Assembly (NCBI GenBank): GCA_007120035.1
Contig: SKON01000036.1
Coordinates: forward strand, 24,454 to 88,453
DNA from: Myxococcales bacterium
GTDB lineage: Bacteria > Myxococcota_A > Bradymonadia > Bradymonadales > Bradymonadaceae
Direction of reading: 5' to 3'
Length of the DNA stretch: 64,000 nt
In this document: positions 18,216 through 26,822 of the stretch, piece after piece
Layout: the number at the start of each line of letters is the position of its first letter
Numbering within the stretch: the stretch's first letter is position 1
The notes under the pieces: generated by a model
What the model was told of the DNA's origin: nothing
Databases searched by the model: none
Seen by the model: only the letters and a program-made list of their open reading frames with translations
Program-made: the position numbers and the translations under genes

Positions 18216-18566
18216 CTAGGGCATGGCGCGCCCGGGGCTCGGCAGGGGCAGGGCCCGGGTGAATCGAGCCAGGTGTTGCCGGCCCTCGCCGTCGATCACC
18301 TGGATGGAGAGCAGCCCCCGGGGCTCCTCCTCGACGAAGATCTCCGTGGGTGCTGTGATCCGATGCTCCACAGAGCCGGCGAGGATCGAGAAGGCGTCGT
18401 CGTGGGGATCGTAGGAGAGGCCCCGGAGCTGGACGGCGGTGAGCTCCGGTTGAGAGCCCATGGTGGCCGAGGAGACCTCCACGTCGACGGTCATCACCGT
18501 GAGCTGTCGGGTGACCTCCTCGAAATAGGATTGCCATTCATGGCGTGGTATTTCGCGCGTCAGCAT
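18216..18566 (-). CDS. DUF5335 family protein
   Basis: 116 residues from ATG 18566 (GGGAGGGAGAG upstream). The start MLTREIPRHEWQSYFEEVTRQ and the following beta-rich pattern, VEVSSATMGSQPE.., LRGLSYDPHDDAFSILAG, HRITAPTEIFVEEE, LLSIQVIDGEG, fit the small DUF5335 family. Function is unknown. It is divergent from the crcB pair, 71 bases away. Confidence 0.75.
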   Translation of the reverse strand: MLTREIPRHEWQSYFEEVTRQLTVMTVDVEVSSATMGSQPELTAVQLRGLSYDPHDDAFSILAGSVEHRITAPTEIFVEEEPRGLLSIQVIDGEGRQHLARFTRALPLPSPGRAMP

Positions 18567-18637
18567 TGTCTCTCCCTCCCGATTCGGTATGGTCCATGGG
18601 TTCAAGCTAGCCACCGGTGAGGTGAGGACAACGACGG

Positions 18638-19048
18638 ATGAAACGGTCGATAGTGCGGGAGACGGTTTTTGTCGCAGCCGGGGGGGCCCTGGGAACGCTG
18701 CTGAGGTACGGCCTGAACGTGTGGCTTCATCACCCCTCGGTGCCCCTGGCCACAGGGGTGGAGAACGTCACCGGGGCGTTCTTGCTGGGGTGTGTGACGG
18801 GGTATCTGGCCACCCACGAGGGGGCTCCGGCGTGGCTGCGGACCGGCGTGGGGGTGGGGTTCTGCGGGGGGTTCACGACGATGTCGACCTTCGCGGCGGA
18901 CGCCTTCCTGGTGCTCCTGCGACAAGATCTCCTGGTCTTGGGCCTCTATGTGGGGTTGTCGTTGATCGGGGGGATCTTGATGGCCCGGTGGGGGATCAAG
19001 CTGGGGGAAGCTGTGGGTCACTCCAAAGCCGCAGAGGAGGGGGCATGA
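18638..19048 (+). CDS. crcB: Fluoride channel CrcB/Fluc, first subunit
   Basis: 136 residues with four TM helices. Family motifs: GGALGTLLRYGLNVW, ENVTGAFLLGCVTGYL and VGVGFCGGFTTMSTFAADA, including the Phe-box/Thr-Ser central region. Fluc proteins are dual-topology dimers exporting F-. The adjacent second copy overlaps by ATGA, so the pair probably assembles as an antiparallel heterodimer. The C-terminus has a charged cytosolic tail (GHSKAAEEGA). Confidence 0.93.
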   Translation: MKRSIVRETVFVAAGGALGTLLRYGLNVWLHHPSVPLATGVENVTGAFLLGCVTGYLATHEGAPAWLRTGVGVGFCGGFTTMSTFAADAFLVLLRQDLLVLGLYVGLSLIGGILMARWGIKLGEAVGHSKAAEEGA

Positions 19049-19425
19049 GCCTGGTGGCGATACTGCTGGTGATCGTCGGCGGGGCGATGGGGGCGGTGGC
19101 CCGGTTCTGGATCGCCACGGCCTGGGCCAAGAGAAAGCCCCGGTTTCCGGCGCCCACGCTCTTCGTCAACGTTACGGGGAGCCTCTTGCTCGGGGCCCTC
19201 TTCGGGGCCCTGGAGCCGGACGTCACCAAGGTGATCGACGCCCCGGTCCTGGTCTTTGCCGGGGTGGGGTTCTGCGGAGCCTACACGACGTTCTCGAGCT
19301 TCTGCACGGAGTGGTTGGGGCTCTTGGACGAAGGGATCGGTAAGGCGATGGCCTATCTGGGGGTCACCGTGGTGGGCTGTGGCGTGGCGTTCGGGGCCGC
19401 TTTCTGGACTCTGCAACTGTTCTAG
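19045..19425 (+). CDS. crcB: Fluoride channel CrcB/Fluc, second subunit
   Basis: 126 residues with four TM helices. GGAMGAVARFWIAT, FVNVTGSLLLGALFGAL and GVGFCGAYTTFSSFCTEWL are the family signatures. ATGA overlap with the first crcB. Differences in charge distribution between the two copies are expected if each has fixed, opposite topology. Its TAG stop shares the palindrome CTAG (19422-19425) with the stop of the convergent RND gene. Confidence 0.93.
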   Translation: MSLVAILLVIVGGAMGAVARFWIATAWAKRKPRFPAPTLFVNVTGSLLLGALFGALEPDVTKVIDAPVLVFAGVGFCGAYTTFSSFCTEWLGLLDEGIGKAMAYLGVTVVGCGVAFGAAFWTLQLF

Positions 19426-22400
19426 CCCTCGTCGGGCTCCTTCGATGGGGCGAAGGTCGTGGCGATCCCGGGCAGGAGGAAACAGGCCACGGGGATGGAG
19501 ATCAGGAGCGCTCCGGTGAGGGCGATCGCAAGGGGTTGGAGGAGGCCGAAGACCTCGGCGCCGCCCAGGAGGAGGGGGCTCATCCCCAGGACTGTGCTGG
19601 CGGCGGTGAGGACGATCGGGCGCAGTCGTTCGCGAGCCGCCTGGTTCAGGGCTGTCGGCAGGGAGATTGTGTCCGACTCCTGGGCCAGAGTTTGTGCCTG
19701 AGAGAGGACGAGGATCACGTTGTTGGCGACGATTCCCGTGGCGATCAGAAGCCCCGCCAGGACCATGGCGTCCAGGGGGCGGCCGAGGACCATGAGGAGC
19801 AGGAGGGAGCCGGCGGCGCAGAGGGGGATCGTGAGGAGCCCCGAGGCGGCAAACGAGAGGGATCCGTACTGCAAGAGGAGGAGGGTGAGGACCATCAGCA
19901 GGGCCAAGAGGAGGGCCGTGAGGAAGGTCCGGCTGGTCTCTTCCAGGGCTTCGACTTCACCCTCCAGCCAGAAGCTCACGCCGTCGGGGAGGTCCAGATC
20001 GTCGAGGCGATCCTCGACGGCGTCGGCGGTGGCCCGGGCGCCGGGGCCGGCCGGGTCGAAGGCTCCGGCGATCCGCACCACCCGCTGCCCCTCTCGACGC
20101 TCGATGTGGGTCGGCTCTTCGATGAACCGAAACTCGCCGAGCTGCCCCAGGGGCACGCCGCCGGCCGAGGAGACCAGGACCTGCAGGTCCTCGAGCTGGT
20201 GGGGGCTGCCGGCGTAGCTGCGGTCGAATCGGGCCCGGAGGGCCAGCGGCTCTCCGCCGTCCATCCGCTCGCGCAGCACCCGCCCGTCCAGGGCGTATTG
20301 GAAGACCCGTGAGACGTCGGCAGGTCGAAGATCATGGCGAGCCAGCTCCTCGTGATCCAGGACCAGCTTCCACCGGGGGCTGACGCCGCTGCGGAGCCGG
20401 GAGATGTCGATCAAGCCCTCCACCTCTCCCAGGGCGTCGGCGACCTCTCCCTCGACCTCACCGAGGGCTAAGAGATCGCCGTCGTCCCGGGTCAGGACGA
20501 CCACCAGATCGGAGTCGGAGAGGCGAGTCTGGACGCCCCGGATCCGGGGGAGCGTGACCGAGAGGTCGAGCTGAGGGATCCCGAGATCGTCGACGGCCTC
20601 CCGGGCCATGTCGGCCCACGCCGCGGAGCTCTGCTGGTCGGTGTCGACGTGGACCATGAAGTTCGCCGTGCCCGGACGGAAGGACGGGAGCCCCTCTCGG
20701 AAGTACCCGCCGGAGGTGCTGAAGACCGTCTCTGTTCCGTTGACCGCTGAGAGAGCCTCGGAGATCTCGGTGGTGAGCTCGTCCATCTGGGCCGCCGTGA
20801 TCCCTGCCGGGTGGGTGGCCCGGACCTCTACGAACCCGTCGTCGACGACGGGGAGGACCTCAAAGGGGAGGCTCGTGAAGCCCCACCACAGCACTGCCAA
20901 GAGCGCCGCGGTAAGCCCCCACCGCAGGGGGATCCAGCGGGGGCCGCTGGAGGCCGCCGGGGTGGTGACCTCCTCCCCGGAGGGCTTCCGAGAGGCGAAG
21001 CAGGGCAGGAGGACCAGAGCGAAGGCGAAGCTCGTCAGGGCGCAGACGACCACGGTGAGGATCAGAGGCCGGAAGAGGAGGGCGACCATCCCTTCCACCA
21101 ACAAGAAGGGGAGCACCGCGGCCAGGGTGGTCAGCAGCGCCCCGAAGAGTGGGCCTGCCACGTCGATCATGGCGTCGATAGCGGCCGCGGATCGACCCGA
21201 GAGACGGTCGAGGCGATCCAGGTAGATGATGGCGTAGTCCAGGCCGAGGCCCACGGAGAGGAGGAGGCCCGCCAGGGTCAGGAGGTTCAGGGTTTGGCCC
21301 GCAGCTCCCAGGACAATGATGGCGGCGCTGAGGCTGGTGAAGACCACGAAGCCCACGAGGGGGACATCTCGGCGGCGAGCCTTCAGGGCGAAGAAGAGCA
21401 GGAGGATCGCCAGGAGGCATCCGCCGACGGTGGCGACGATCACGCTCTGGATGGCGCTGCGGGTGACCTGGGAGTCGTCAAAGAGGATGGTGGCGTCGAT
21501 GCCGTCCAGTCCATCAGACCGGCTGGCGGAGTCGACGATCCGGTGGGCGTCGTCGGCGATCCGGAGCGCGTGGGCGTTGGGGGCGCGGTGGATGGTGACC
21601 AGGACGGCGTGATCGCCGTCGATCCGAGTCCGCAGGCTCTCTTCGGAGCGGGACCTCCGGATGTTGGCGATCTGGTCCAGGGACACCGGTGACCGGTCGT
21701 CGATATAGACCCGGCGCTTCAAGAGCTCCTCGGGATCCCAATGGCCGCCGTCGAGGACCCCGAGCCCTTCGAAGGAGGCTGCCCGGAGGGTTCCGCTCGG
21801 GGGCGGGGAGGTGGCCTCCTGGAGGGACTCCTCGATGGTCGCAAGATCGACGTGGCGGTCGATCTGATGGCCAGGGTGGACATCGACGACGAGCTCGGGG
21901 ACTTCCTCGCGGCCGATGTAGACGGCGTCGACGCCGGTGATCCCTCGCAGTCGCGGGATCACCGAGGAGCGAAGCCGTCGCCGGATCTCCGGCGCCGAGT
22001 GGGTGGAGGACTGAAAGGCGATCTGGAGAGCCGGCTGCTCCACGGTGGAGACGGCGAAGATCCGGGGCTCTGGGAACTCGTCGGGGATCTGGGACCGGGC
22101 TCGCTGGGAGGCCTGGGTCACGTCCCGCAGGGCTCGGTCCAGGTCGTAGCCAGGCTCAAAGAAGAGATCCAGGTAGGCTCGGCCGTCGCCGGACCGGCTC
22201 TCCAGGCGAACCACTCCGGGGGTCCCGGCCAGGGCGGCCTCCATGGGCTCGTTGATCGCCTCTTCGATGATGCTCGACGTGTAGCCCGGGAGGTCGCCGA
22301 TCACCCGGATCTGGGGGTACTGGATCTCGGGGAGGAGCTGCACGGGCATCTGATAGAGCGTCAGAGCTCCCAGGACGAGGATCACTCCCGCCAGGGCGCC

Positions 22401-22466
22401 GACGGCCACCCGTCGTTCGGCCAGGGCTTGCAGGAGCGCTCGCAGAAGCGAGGTGGGGTGGATCAT
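19422..22466 (-). CDS. RND-family efflux transporter permease (HAE1/AcrB-like)
   Basis: 1014 residues, full RND length. The N-terminal TM1 is followed by MPVQLLPEIQYPQIRVIGDLPGYTSSIIE, the hallmark of HAE/HME pumps. Two six-TM bundles and two large periplasmic loops are visible. In TM4 the paired Asp of AcrB (D407-D408) is D410-Y411 (GLGLDYAIIYLDRL), and the TM10 Lys940 position is Asn (GIVANNVILVL), the latter being common in HAE1-type pumps. The substrate is not predictable (drugs, lipids or solvents). It overlaps the MFP gene by ATGA and is part of a complete tripartite operon. Confidence 0.93.
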   Translation of the reverse strand: MIHPTSLLRALLQALAERRVAVGALAGVILVLGALTLYQMPVQLLPEIQYPQIRVIGDLPGYTSSIIEEAINEPMEAALAGTPGVVRLESRSGDGRAYLDLFFEPGYDLDRALRDVTQASQRARSQIPDEFPEPRIFAVSTVEQPALQIAFQSSTHSAPEIRRRLRSSVIPRLRGITGVDAVYIGREEVPELVVDVHPGHQIDRHVDLATIEESLQEATSPPPSGTLRAASFEGLGVLDGGHWDPEELLKRRVYIDDRSPVSLDQIANIRRSRSEESLRTRIDGDHAVLVTIHRAPNAHALRIADDAHRIVDSASRSDGLDGIDATILFDDSQVTRSAIQSVIVATVGGCLLAILLLFFALKARRRDVPLVGFVVFTSLSAAIIVLGAAGQTLNLLTLAGLLLSVGLGLDYAIIYLDRLDRLSGRSAAAIDAMIDVAGPLFGALLTTLAAVLPFLLVEGMVALLFRPLILTVVVCALTSFAFALVLLPCFASRKPSGEEVTTPAASSGPRWIPLRWGLTAALLAVLWWGFTSLPFEVLPVVDDGFVEVRATHPAGITAAQMDELTTEISEALSAVNGTETVFSTSGGYFREGLPSFRPGTANFMVHVDTDQQSSAAWADMAREAVDDLGIPQLDLSVTLPRIRGVQTRLSDSDLVVVLTRDDGDLLALGEVEGEVADALGEVEGLIDISRLRSGVSPRWKLVLDHEELARHDLRPADVSRVFQYALDGRVLRERMDGGEPLALRARFDRSYAGSPHQLEDLQVLVSSAGGVPLGQLGEFRFIEEPTHIERREGQRVVRIAGAFDPAGPGARATADAVEDRLDDLDLPDGVSFWLEGEVEALEETSRTFLTALLLALLMVLTLLLLQYGSLSFAASGLLTIPLCAAGSLLLLMVLGRPLDAMVLAGLLIATGIVANNVILVLSQAQTLAQESDTISLPTALNQAARERLRPIVLTAASTVLGMSPLLLGGAEVFGLLQPLAIALTGALLISIPVACFLLPGIATTFAPSKEPDEG

Positions 22467-23491
22467 CGATCTCCCTCGCGCTCCACGGGCTCCACAGTCC
22501 GTCCTTCGGCCACAGAACGGGGATCGTACCGGAGAATCACGGCCCCCTCAGAGAGGCCGTCGAGGACCTCCACGCCGTCTCGATGGGAGCGGCCGAGCTC
22601 CACGTCGGTCCGGGTGACCTCGGGAGGGTCGCCTTTGAGGAGACCCACCCAGGGGACCGCGTCCTCCGTGGCCAGCGCTGTCCAGGGGATCAGGAGGGCG
22701 TCGTGGGTCTCCACGGCTCGGATAGTGAAGGGTTTCATCAGGGCGTCGTCGGAGGCGTCGATGTAGATCTGAGCTCCGATCATCCCCGCTTCACCAGTGG
22801 TGGTGACCACCTGGAGGAGCTCGAAGGTGTCCTCCCCGGAGGTGATCCGGAGATCCCGGGCGCCGACGAGGGTGGCGGCGTCGGTGGGGGAGAGGGAGAG
22901 CTCGATCATGGGCGTGGCCTCGGCGATCTCGACGAGGACCTCGCCGGGCTGGACGTGGGAGCCCGAGGGGGCGTGGATGGCGATGACTCGGCCGGCGACA
23001 GGGGCCCGGACCGAGGGGGCCCGGGAGGCCTGGAGGCTGGAGAGGGTCTCCTGAACTTCCAGGAGCTGGAGGCGGGCCTGGTTGACTTCGGCGGGGCCGG
23101 CGGCCTGGATCTCCTGGAGAGACTCCCACCGTTGGACTTCCTCGCGGAGGCGCTCCTCCCGCTGGGAGAGCACGTCGATGCGGGCGGCGAGCTCCGGTTC
23201 GGCGATCCTCAAGATCTCGTCGCCGGCCTCGACGGCGTCCCCTCGGGCGACCTGGACTCGGGTGACCTGGCCGCTTCGGGGCGCCTTCAGGGTCAGCTCC
23301 TGGGCCGGGCGGGCCGTCCCGTGCCAGGTGGACTCTCGTCGAATCTCCTCGGCTGTGACCCTGTGGGCGGCGACGGCCAGAGCCTGCGTGGACCCCGACT
23401 CCTCGGAGGCCGGCGGGCCATCGTCGCCGCATCCCACGAGGAGAGTCGAGAGGGCGGCCAGGAGTAGTGAGGTACGAAGTGAATGACCCAT
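22463..23491 (-). CDS. RND efflux periplasmic adaptor (membrane fusion protein), lipoprotein
   Basis: 342 residues from ATG 23491, giving MGHSLRTSLLLAALSTLLVGC with a lipobox Cys. HlyD/AcrA architecture: first lipoyl half (LTLKAPRSGQVTRVQVARGD), a coiled coil (about 95-150, REERLREEVQRWESLQEIQ..), second half (SVRAPVAGRVIAIHAPSGSHVQPGE), then the beta-barrel and membrane-proximal domains. It bridges the RND pump and the TolC channel. It starts four bases after the tolC-like stop and overlaps the RND gene. Confidence 0.92.
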   Translation of the reverse strand: MGHSLRTSLLLAALSTLLVGCGDDGPPASEESGSTQALAVAAHRVTAEEIRRESTWHGTARPAQELTLKAPRSGQVTRVQVARGDAVEAGDEILRIAEPELAARIDVLSQREERLREEVQRWESLQEIQAAGPAEVNQARLQLLEVQETLSSLQASRAPSVRAPVAGRVIAIHAPSGSHVQPGEVLVEIAEATPMIELSLSPTDAATLVGARDLRITSGEDTFELLQVVTTTGEAGMIGAQIYIDASDDALMKPFTIRAVETHDALLIPWTALATEDAVPWVGLLKGDPPEVTRTDVELGRSHRDGVEVLDGLSEGAVILRYDPRSVAEGRTVEPVEREGDR

Positions 23492-23495
23492 GAGG

Positions 23496-24764
23496 TTAGT
23501 CCGTAAGGGGCGTGAGGGTCCCGGTGGCGGCCGCCCAGGAGACATTCACCTGGCGGAGACGTCGGGACGCGTCGGAGTAGCGGTTCTGAAGGGTGTAGAG
23601 GCGATCGGCGGCGTCGAGGACGTCCGACCAGGGGGCGACGCCCTGTTCCCAGCGGCTGCGGACGCGTTCGAGTTCGCCCTCTTCGGCTGCGATGGCCTCG
23701 CGGAGGTCGTCGATCTCGGCGGTGAGGGTCGCCGCCTCCGTGGCGAGCTGAGAGGCTCGTTGGTCGAGCTGGTCTTGGCGGCGGTGGGCTTCGTCCCGAG
23801 CGGCTTCGGCGAAGACCTCGAGGCTCTCGGCCCGAACCCGACGGACCCCGAAGAGATCCGGTTGCCACCGCGCCGTGACGCCCAGGAAGTACTCCGGTTC
23901 GATGGGTCGGTCGTAGGCCCGGGAGGCGTAGAGACCGGCGGCGCCGAAGGCCCGGGCCGAGAAGGCGTCTCGGCTCCGAGCGGCGTCGGCCTCGGCGGAG
24001 AGGCGCTCAGAGCGCCGCAACAAGTGGGTGACCTCCGGGGTCTCCGATGGGGCGTCGCTGTCGGCTCCCGGAGGCGCCGGGCCGCGCTCGACGTCATCGA
24101 CAGGGTGAACACAGCGGCCGATCGTGGCAGCGAGTCGGGCTCTGGCGAGCTCCGTCGCCGTGGCGGCCTCAGAGAGCGCCTGGCGGGCATCCCGGCGAGA
24201 TCGCTGGGCCCGGGCTGCGGCGCTGGGAGTCTCTACGCCGGCCTCCACGCGGCGCTCCACGACGTCTGCCACGGCGTCTACCAGCTCGACTCTGGACCGT
24301 GCGGCCTTCGTCTGATCCTGGGCTGCCAGGAGGTCAAAATAGAGGGACGAGACGGCCCTGCGCTCCAGATCGGCCTCGGAGAGGGCGCTCGCCAGGGCTT
24401 CTTCGACCTGGAGGCGGGCCGACCGCTGGTCGCCGTGAGCTCCGGGATCCAGAAAGACCCACTCCGCCCGGGCGTGGACGTTGGCCCGCGCCGAGATCCC
24501 GAGGGCGCGTTCCTCGCCGGGGCTGACTCTTTGGCCTCCGTCGGCGGTGCTCTCCACGTACAAGCTGGGGAGTCTCTCACGATCTTCTCCGCGGGCCGCC
24601 AGCTCGTAGGCTCGAGACTCCATGAGGCGGCTCTGGACGGAGGGAGACTCCTCCTCGGCCCAGGCCCAGACCTGCGCGAGGGTGGCCTCCTCCCAGGTGG
24701 TCTCGTCGGCGCAGAGGGCCCCGGCGGTGCCGATGGCCAGGAGTAGAGAGACGATGGGGTACAT
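23496..24764 (-). CDS. TolC-family outer-membrane efflux protein
   Basis: 422 residues from ATG 24764. Signal peptide MYPIVSLLLAIGTAGALC. The two long helical repeats of the TolC family are visible: SVQSRLMESRAYELAARGEDRERLP and later QLATEAATLTAEIDDLREAIA then ANRY-like TLQNRYSDASRRLRQVNVSW. The spacing and coiled-coil content fit an outer-membrane channel tunnel. First gene of the efflux operon (tolC-MFP-RND). A weak minus-strand -10 (TACACT near 24793-24798) lies upstream. Confidence 0.88.
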   Translation of the reverse strand: MYPIVSLLLAIGTAGALCADETTWEEATLAQVWAWAEEESPSVQSRLMESRAYELAARGEDRERLPSLYVESTADGGQRVSPGEERALGISARANVHARAEWVFLDPGAHGDQRSARLQVEEALASALSEADLERRAVSSLYFDLLAAQDQTKAARSRVELVDAVADVVERRVEAGVETPSAAARAQRSRRDARQALSEAATATELARARLAATIGRCVHPVDDVERGPAPPGADSDAPSETPEVTHLLRRSERLSAEADAARSRDAFSARAFGAAGLYASRAYDRPIEPEYFLGVTARWQPDLFGVRRVRAESLEVFAEAARDEAHRRQDQLDQRASQLATEAATLTAEIDDLREAIAAEEGELERVRSRWEQGVAPWSDVLDAADRLYTLQNRYSDASRRLRQVNVSWAAATGTLTPLTD

Positions 24765-24847
24765 AGAAGGCCCAGGGTACAAGTCGACGATAGTGTAGTG
24801 CCCGAGCGGTGGGTGTCCACAGTGGTGAAGGCGTTGACGGAGGTAAC

Positions 24848-24877
24848 TTTGCGTATCGCCGTCGGTAGGTCTATGAT
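24848..24877 (+). promoter_or_regulatory. Candidate promoter of the nine-gene kinase/MoxR operon
   Basis: TTTGCG (24848-24853), an 18-base spacer and TATGAT (24872-24877), 55 bases upstream of the first ATG (24932). No comparable promoter is obvious further down until after the SWIM gene. Confidence 0.45.
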
Positions 24878-24931
24878 GGCCGTCCTCAGTTCCAATTTTC
24901 GAGTTCCCACCGGCGGCCCCGGTCGTGTTTC

Positions 24932-26821
24932 ATGAGTGAAGGCATCGAAGACATCGCAGACGAGGCGGCCTCGGACGGTGCTTTGGAAGTGCCCGTGGAC
25001 GGCCTCTCCGAGGTCAGCGTCGACGAGGATCGGTCCGAGCGGGCCGCCCTGACCCGGTTCTTCCAGGCCCTGGAGCGCCTGGTCACGGTGCTGCGGGTGT
25101 ATCCGGCGCACCATCCGGTGGCGGAGACCCTGGCGGCCCGATCCCTGGAGCGGCTCCGAGAGCTCTTCGAGAAGGGGGAGGTGTCGGTGCTGCTGACCCC
25201 CTCGGAGGTGCAGACCCTGAGCGGTGAGATGGTGTTCTCCCGGGAGCTGGCGGAGTCGAAGAAGTTCTTCTGGTACGCCGCCCACTCTGACGGGTTGCGG
25301 GAGATGACCTTCGAGCCCGGGTTCGACACGGAGTCTCTGCAGCGGCTGATGCGGGTGATCGACCGGGTGTCCCAGGGGTCTGTGGGCGCCGATGACGACG
25401 CGATCACGCTCTTGTGGGAGCTCCACCTGCCGTGCTTCCACTACCGGTCCGTGGACTCCTTCGTGGACACCGAGATCTTGGAGGAGTTCAACGGGAGGAC
25501 CGCCGACGAGGCCGTGGATCTCGTGATAGACGCGGCGATCGCCCCCGACGAAGAGGCGGGGCGGGAGCTGGGAGATCTCTTCGGCGTGGTGGGGTTGGAG
25601 GGGCTGGACTGGTTCAGCAACCAGCGGGTGCGGCACGCGCTGGCGGTCCGGGAGGAGGCCGTGGAGAAGGAGCACCTGGACTTCGGGCTGGCGCAGACCC
25701 CGGAGAAGCTCGACCGCCTCTTGGAGGAGTGGGACAGCGGCGAAAACCTGGAGTTTCGGTTTATCCAGGCCCTGCTGGGGATCTTGAGGACGAACCCGGG
25801 CAGCGCCGCCGCCGAACACGCCCGCCAGGTGATCGAAGTGATGACCCTGGAGATGATCGACCGGGAGATGTACGGCTCGGCGGCGCGAGTGCTGGAGCTC
25901 TTAGAGAAGAACCAGGAGCTCTTCGGGGGAGACGAAGACCCCCTGGCCAAGATTCAGGCGGCGATCTCGGATCCCCTGGTGGTGGAGGGGCTCCTGTGGC
26001 GGGTTCAGTCCTCGGAAGAACATCGAGGGTCGCTCCTTCGGTTGGTGCCGCTCTTGGACGTCGAGGCCGTTGAGGCGCAGGTGATCAAGGTGGTGGCGGA
26101 GAACGACGACCTGCCGGCCATGGCGCCGCTTGTGGACCTCCTCTTTCGGGAGCTTCCCCCGCAGACAGCGCGGGCGCCTCTTCCCGAAGAGTATCTGGAA
26201 GATCTGGGGTTCGTAGGTCGAATGATCGAGCACCTCGACGGTCGTCAGCTTCGCCGGTGGCCGCCGTCACGAGAGGTGGTCCTGGCGGGATTGAACGCCC
26301 AGGACCAGGGGCTGCGGCGGTCCACACTGGGGCTGGAGGCCACCTTCTGGAACGATGAGGAGGTGGCCCGGCGAGGCCTCCTGCCGCTGACCAGAGATGG
26401 CGACGAGGGGATACGGCGGCTCACCTACGGTCTCCTCGCCGACTACCAGCCCCTGCTCTTCGCCGAGGACCTCGGGCGGGTTCTGGAGGCGGGAGATCTG
26501 AAGGACCGGACCATCGGGGAGCTGAAGTTCCTCTTCGAGGGGTTGATGAAGGCCGACCCGACCCGGGTGGGGACGATCCGGGAGTTCTTGAAGGGGACCC
26601 GGGGATGGCTGGATCTTGGAGGGAGGCGTCGAGCCGCCGTGGCCGCGGCCCGGGTGCTCGCGCCCCTGGGGGATGAGGAGGCCCTGGCGATGATCCGAGA
26701 CCTCGCTTCGGGGAAGCTGAACTCGCCGAAGCTGCGGACGTCGATGAAGCAGGTGTTGGAGCGCTACGACACCTCCTCGGGACCTGTCGGGGACTCGGGA
26801 CCTGTCGCGGAGGAAGACTGA
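24932..26821 (+). CDS. HEAT-like helical solenoid protein
   Basis: 629 residues, no signal or TM, so cytosolic. The first 35 residues are acidic. Residues 36-190 include RVYPAHHPVAETLAARSLERL, a motif seen in myxobacterial proteins paired with HD-GYP-like genes, and a beta insertion (VSVLLTPSEVQTLSGEMVFSRE). From about 330 on, tandem helix pairs of HEAT type occur (VLAGLNAQDQGLRRSTLGLE, LGDEEALAMIRDLASGK). It probably acts as a scaffold. The next gene begins one base after its stop, implying a joint function with the degenerate HD-GYP protein. Confidence 0.7.
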   Translation: MSEGIEDIADEAASDGALEVPVDGLSEVSVDEDRSERAALTRFFQALERLVTVLRVYPAHHPVAETLAARSLERLRELFEKGEVSVLLTPSEVQTLSGEMVFSRELAESKKFFWYAAHSDGLREMTFEPGFDTESLQRLMRVIDRVSQGSVGADDDAITLLWELHLPCFHYRSVDSFVDTEILEEFNGRTADEAVDLVIDAAIAPDEEAGRELGDLFGVVGLEGLDWFSNQRVRHALAVREEAVEKEHLDFGLAQTPEKLDRLLEEWDSGENLEFRFIQALLGILRTNPGSAAAEHARQVIEVMTLEMIDREMYGSAARVLELLEKNQELFGGDEDPLAKIQAAISDPLVVEGLLWRVQSSEEHRGSLLRLVPLLDVEAVEAQVIKVVAENDDLPAMAPLVDLLFRELPPQTARAPLPEEYLEDLGFVGRMIEHLDGRQLRRWPPSREVVLAGLNAQDQGLRRSTLGLEATFWNDEEVARRGLLPLTRDGDEGIRRLTYGLLADYQPLLFAEDLGRVLEAGDLKDRTIGELKFLFEGLMKADPTRVGTIREFLKGTRGWLDLGGRRRAAVAAARVLAPLGDEEALAMIRDLASGKLNSPKLRTSMKQVLERYDTSSGPVGDSGPVAEED

Positions 26822-26822
26822 G

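Noticed and set aside
18567..18637. Possible fluoride (crcB) riboswitch before the crcB pair
   Set aside because: The 71-bp leader lacks the conserved pseudoknot and CTGATGA-like segments.
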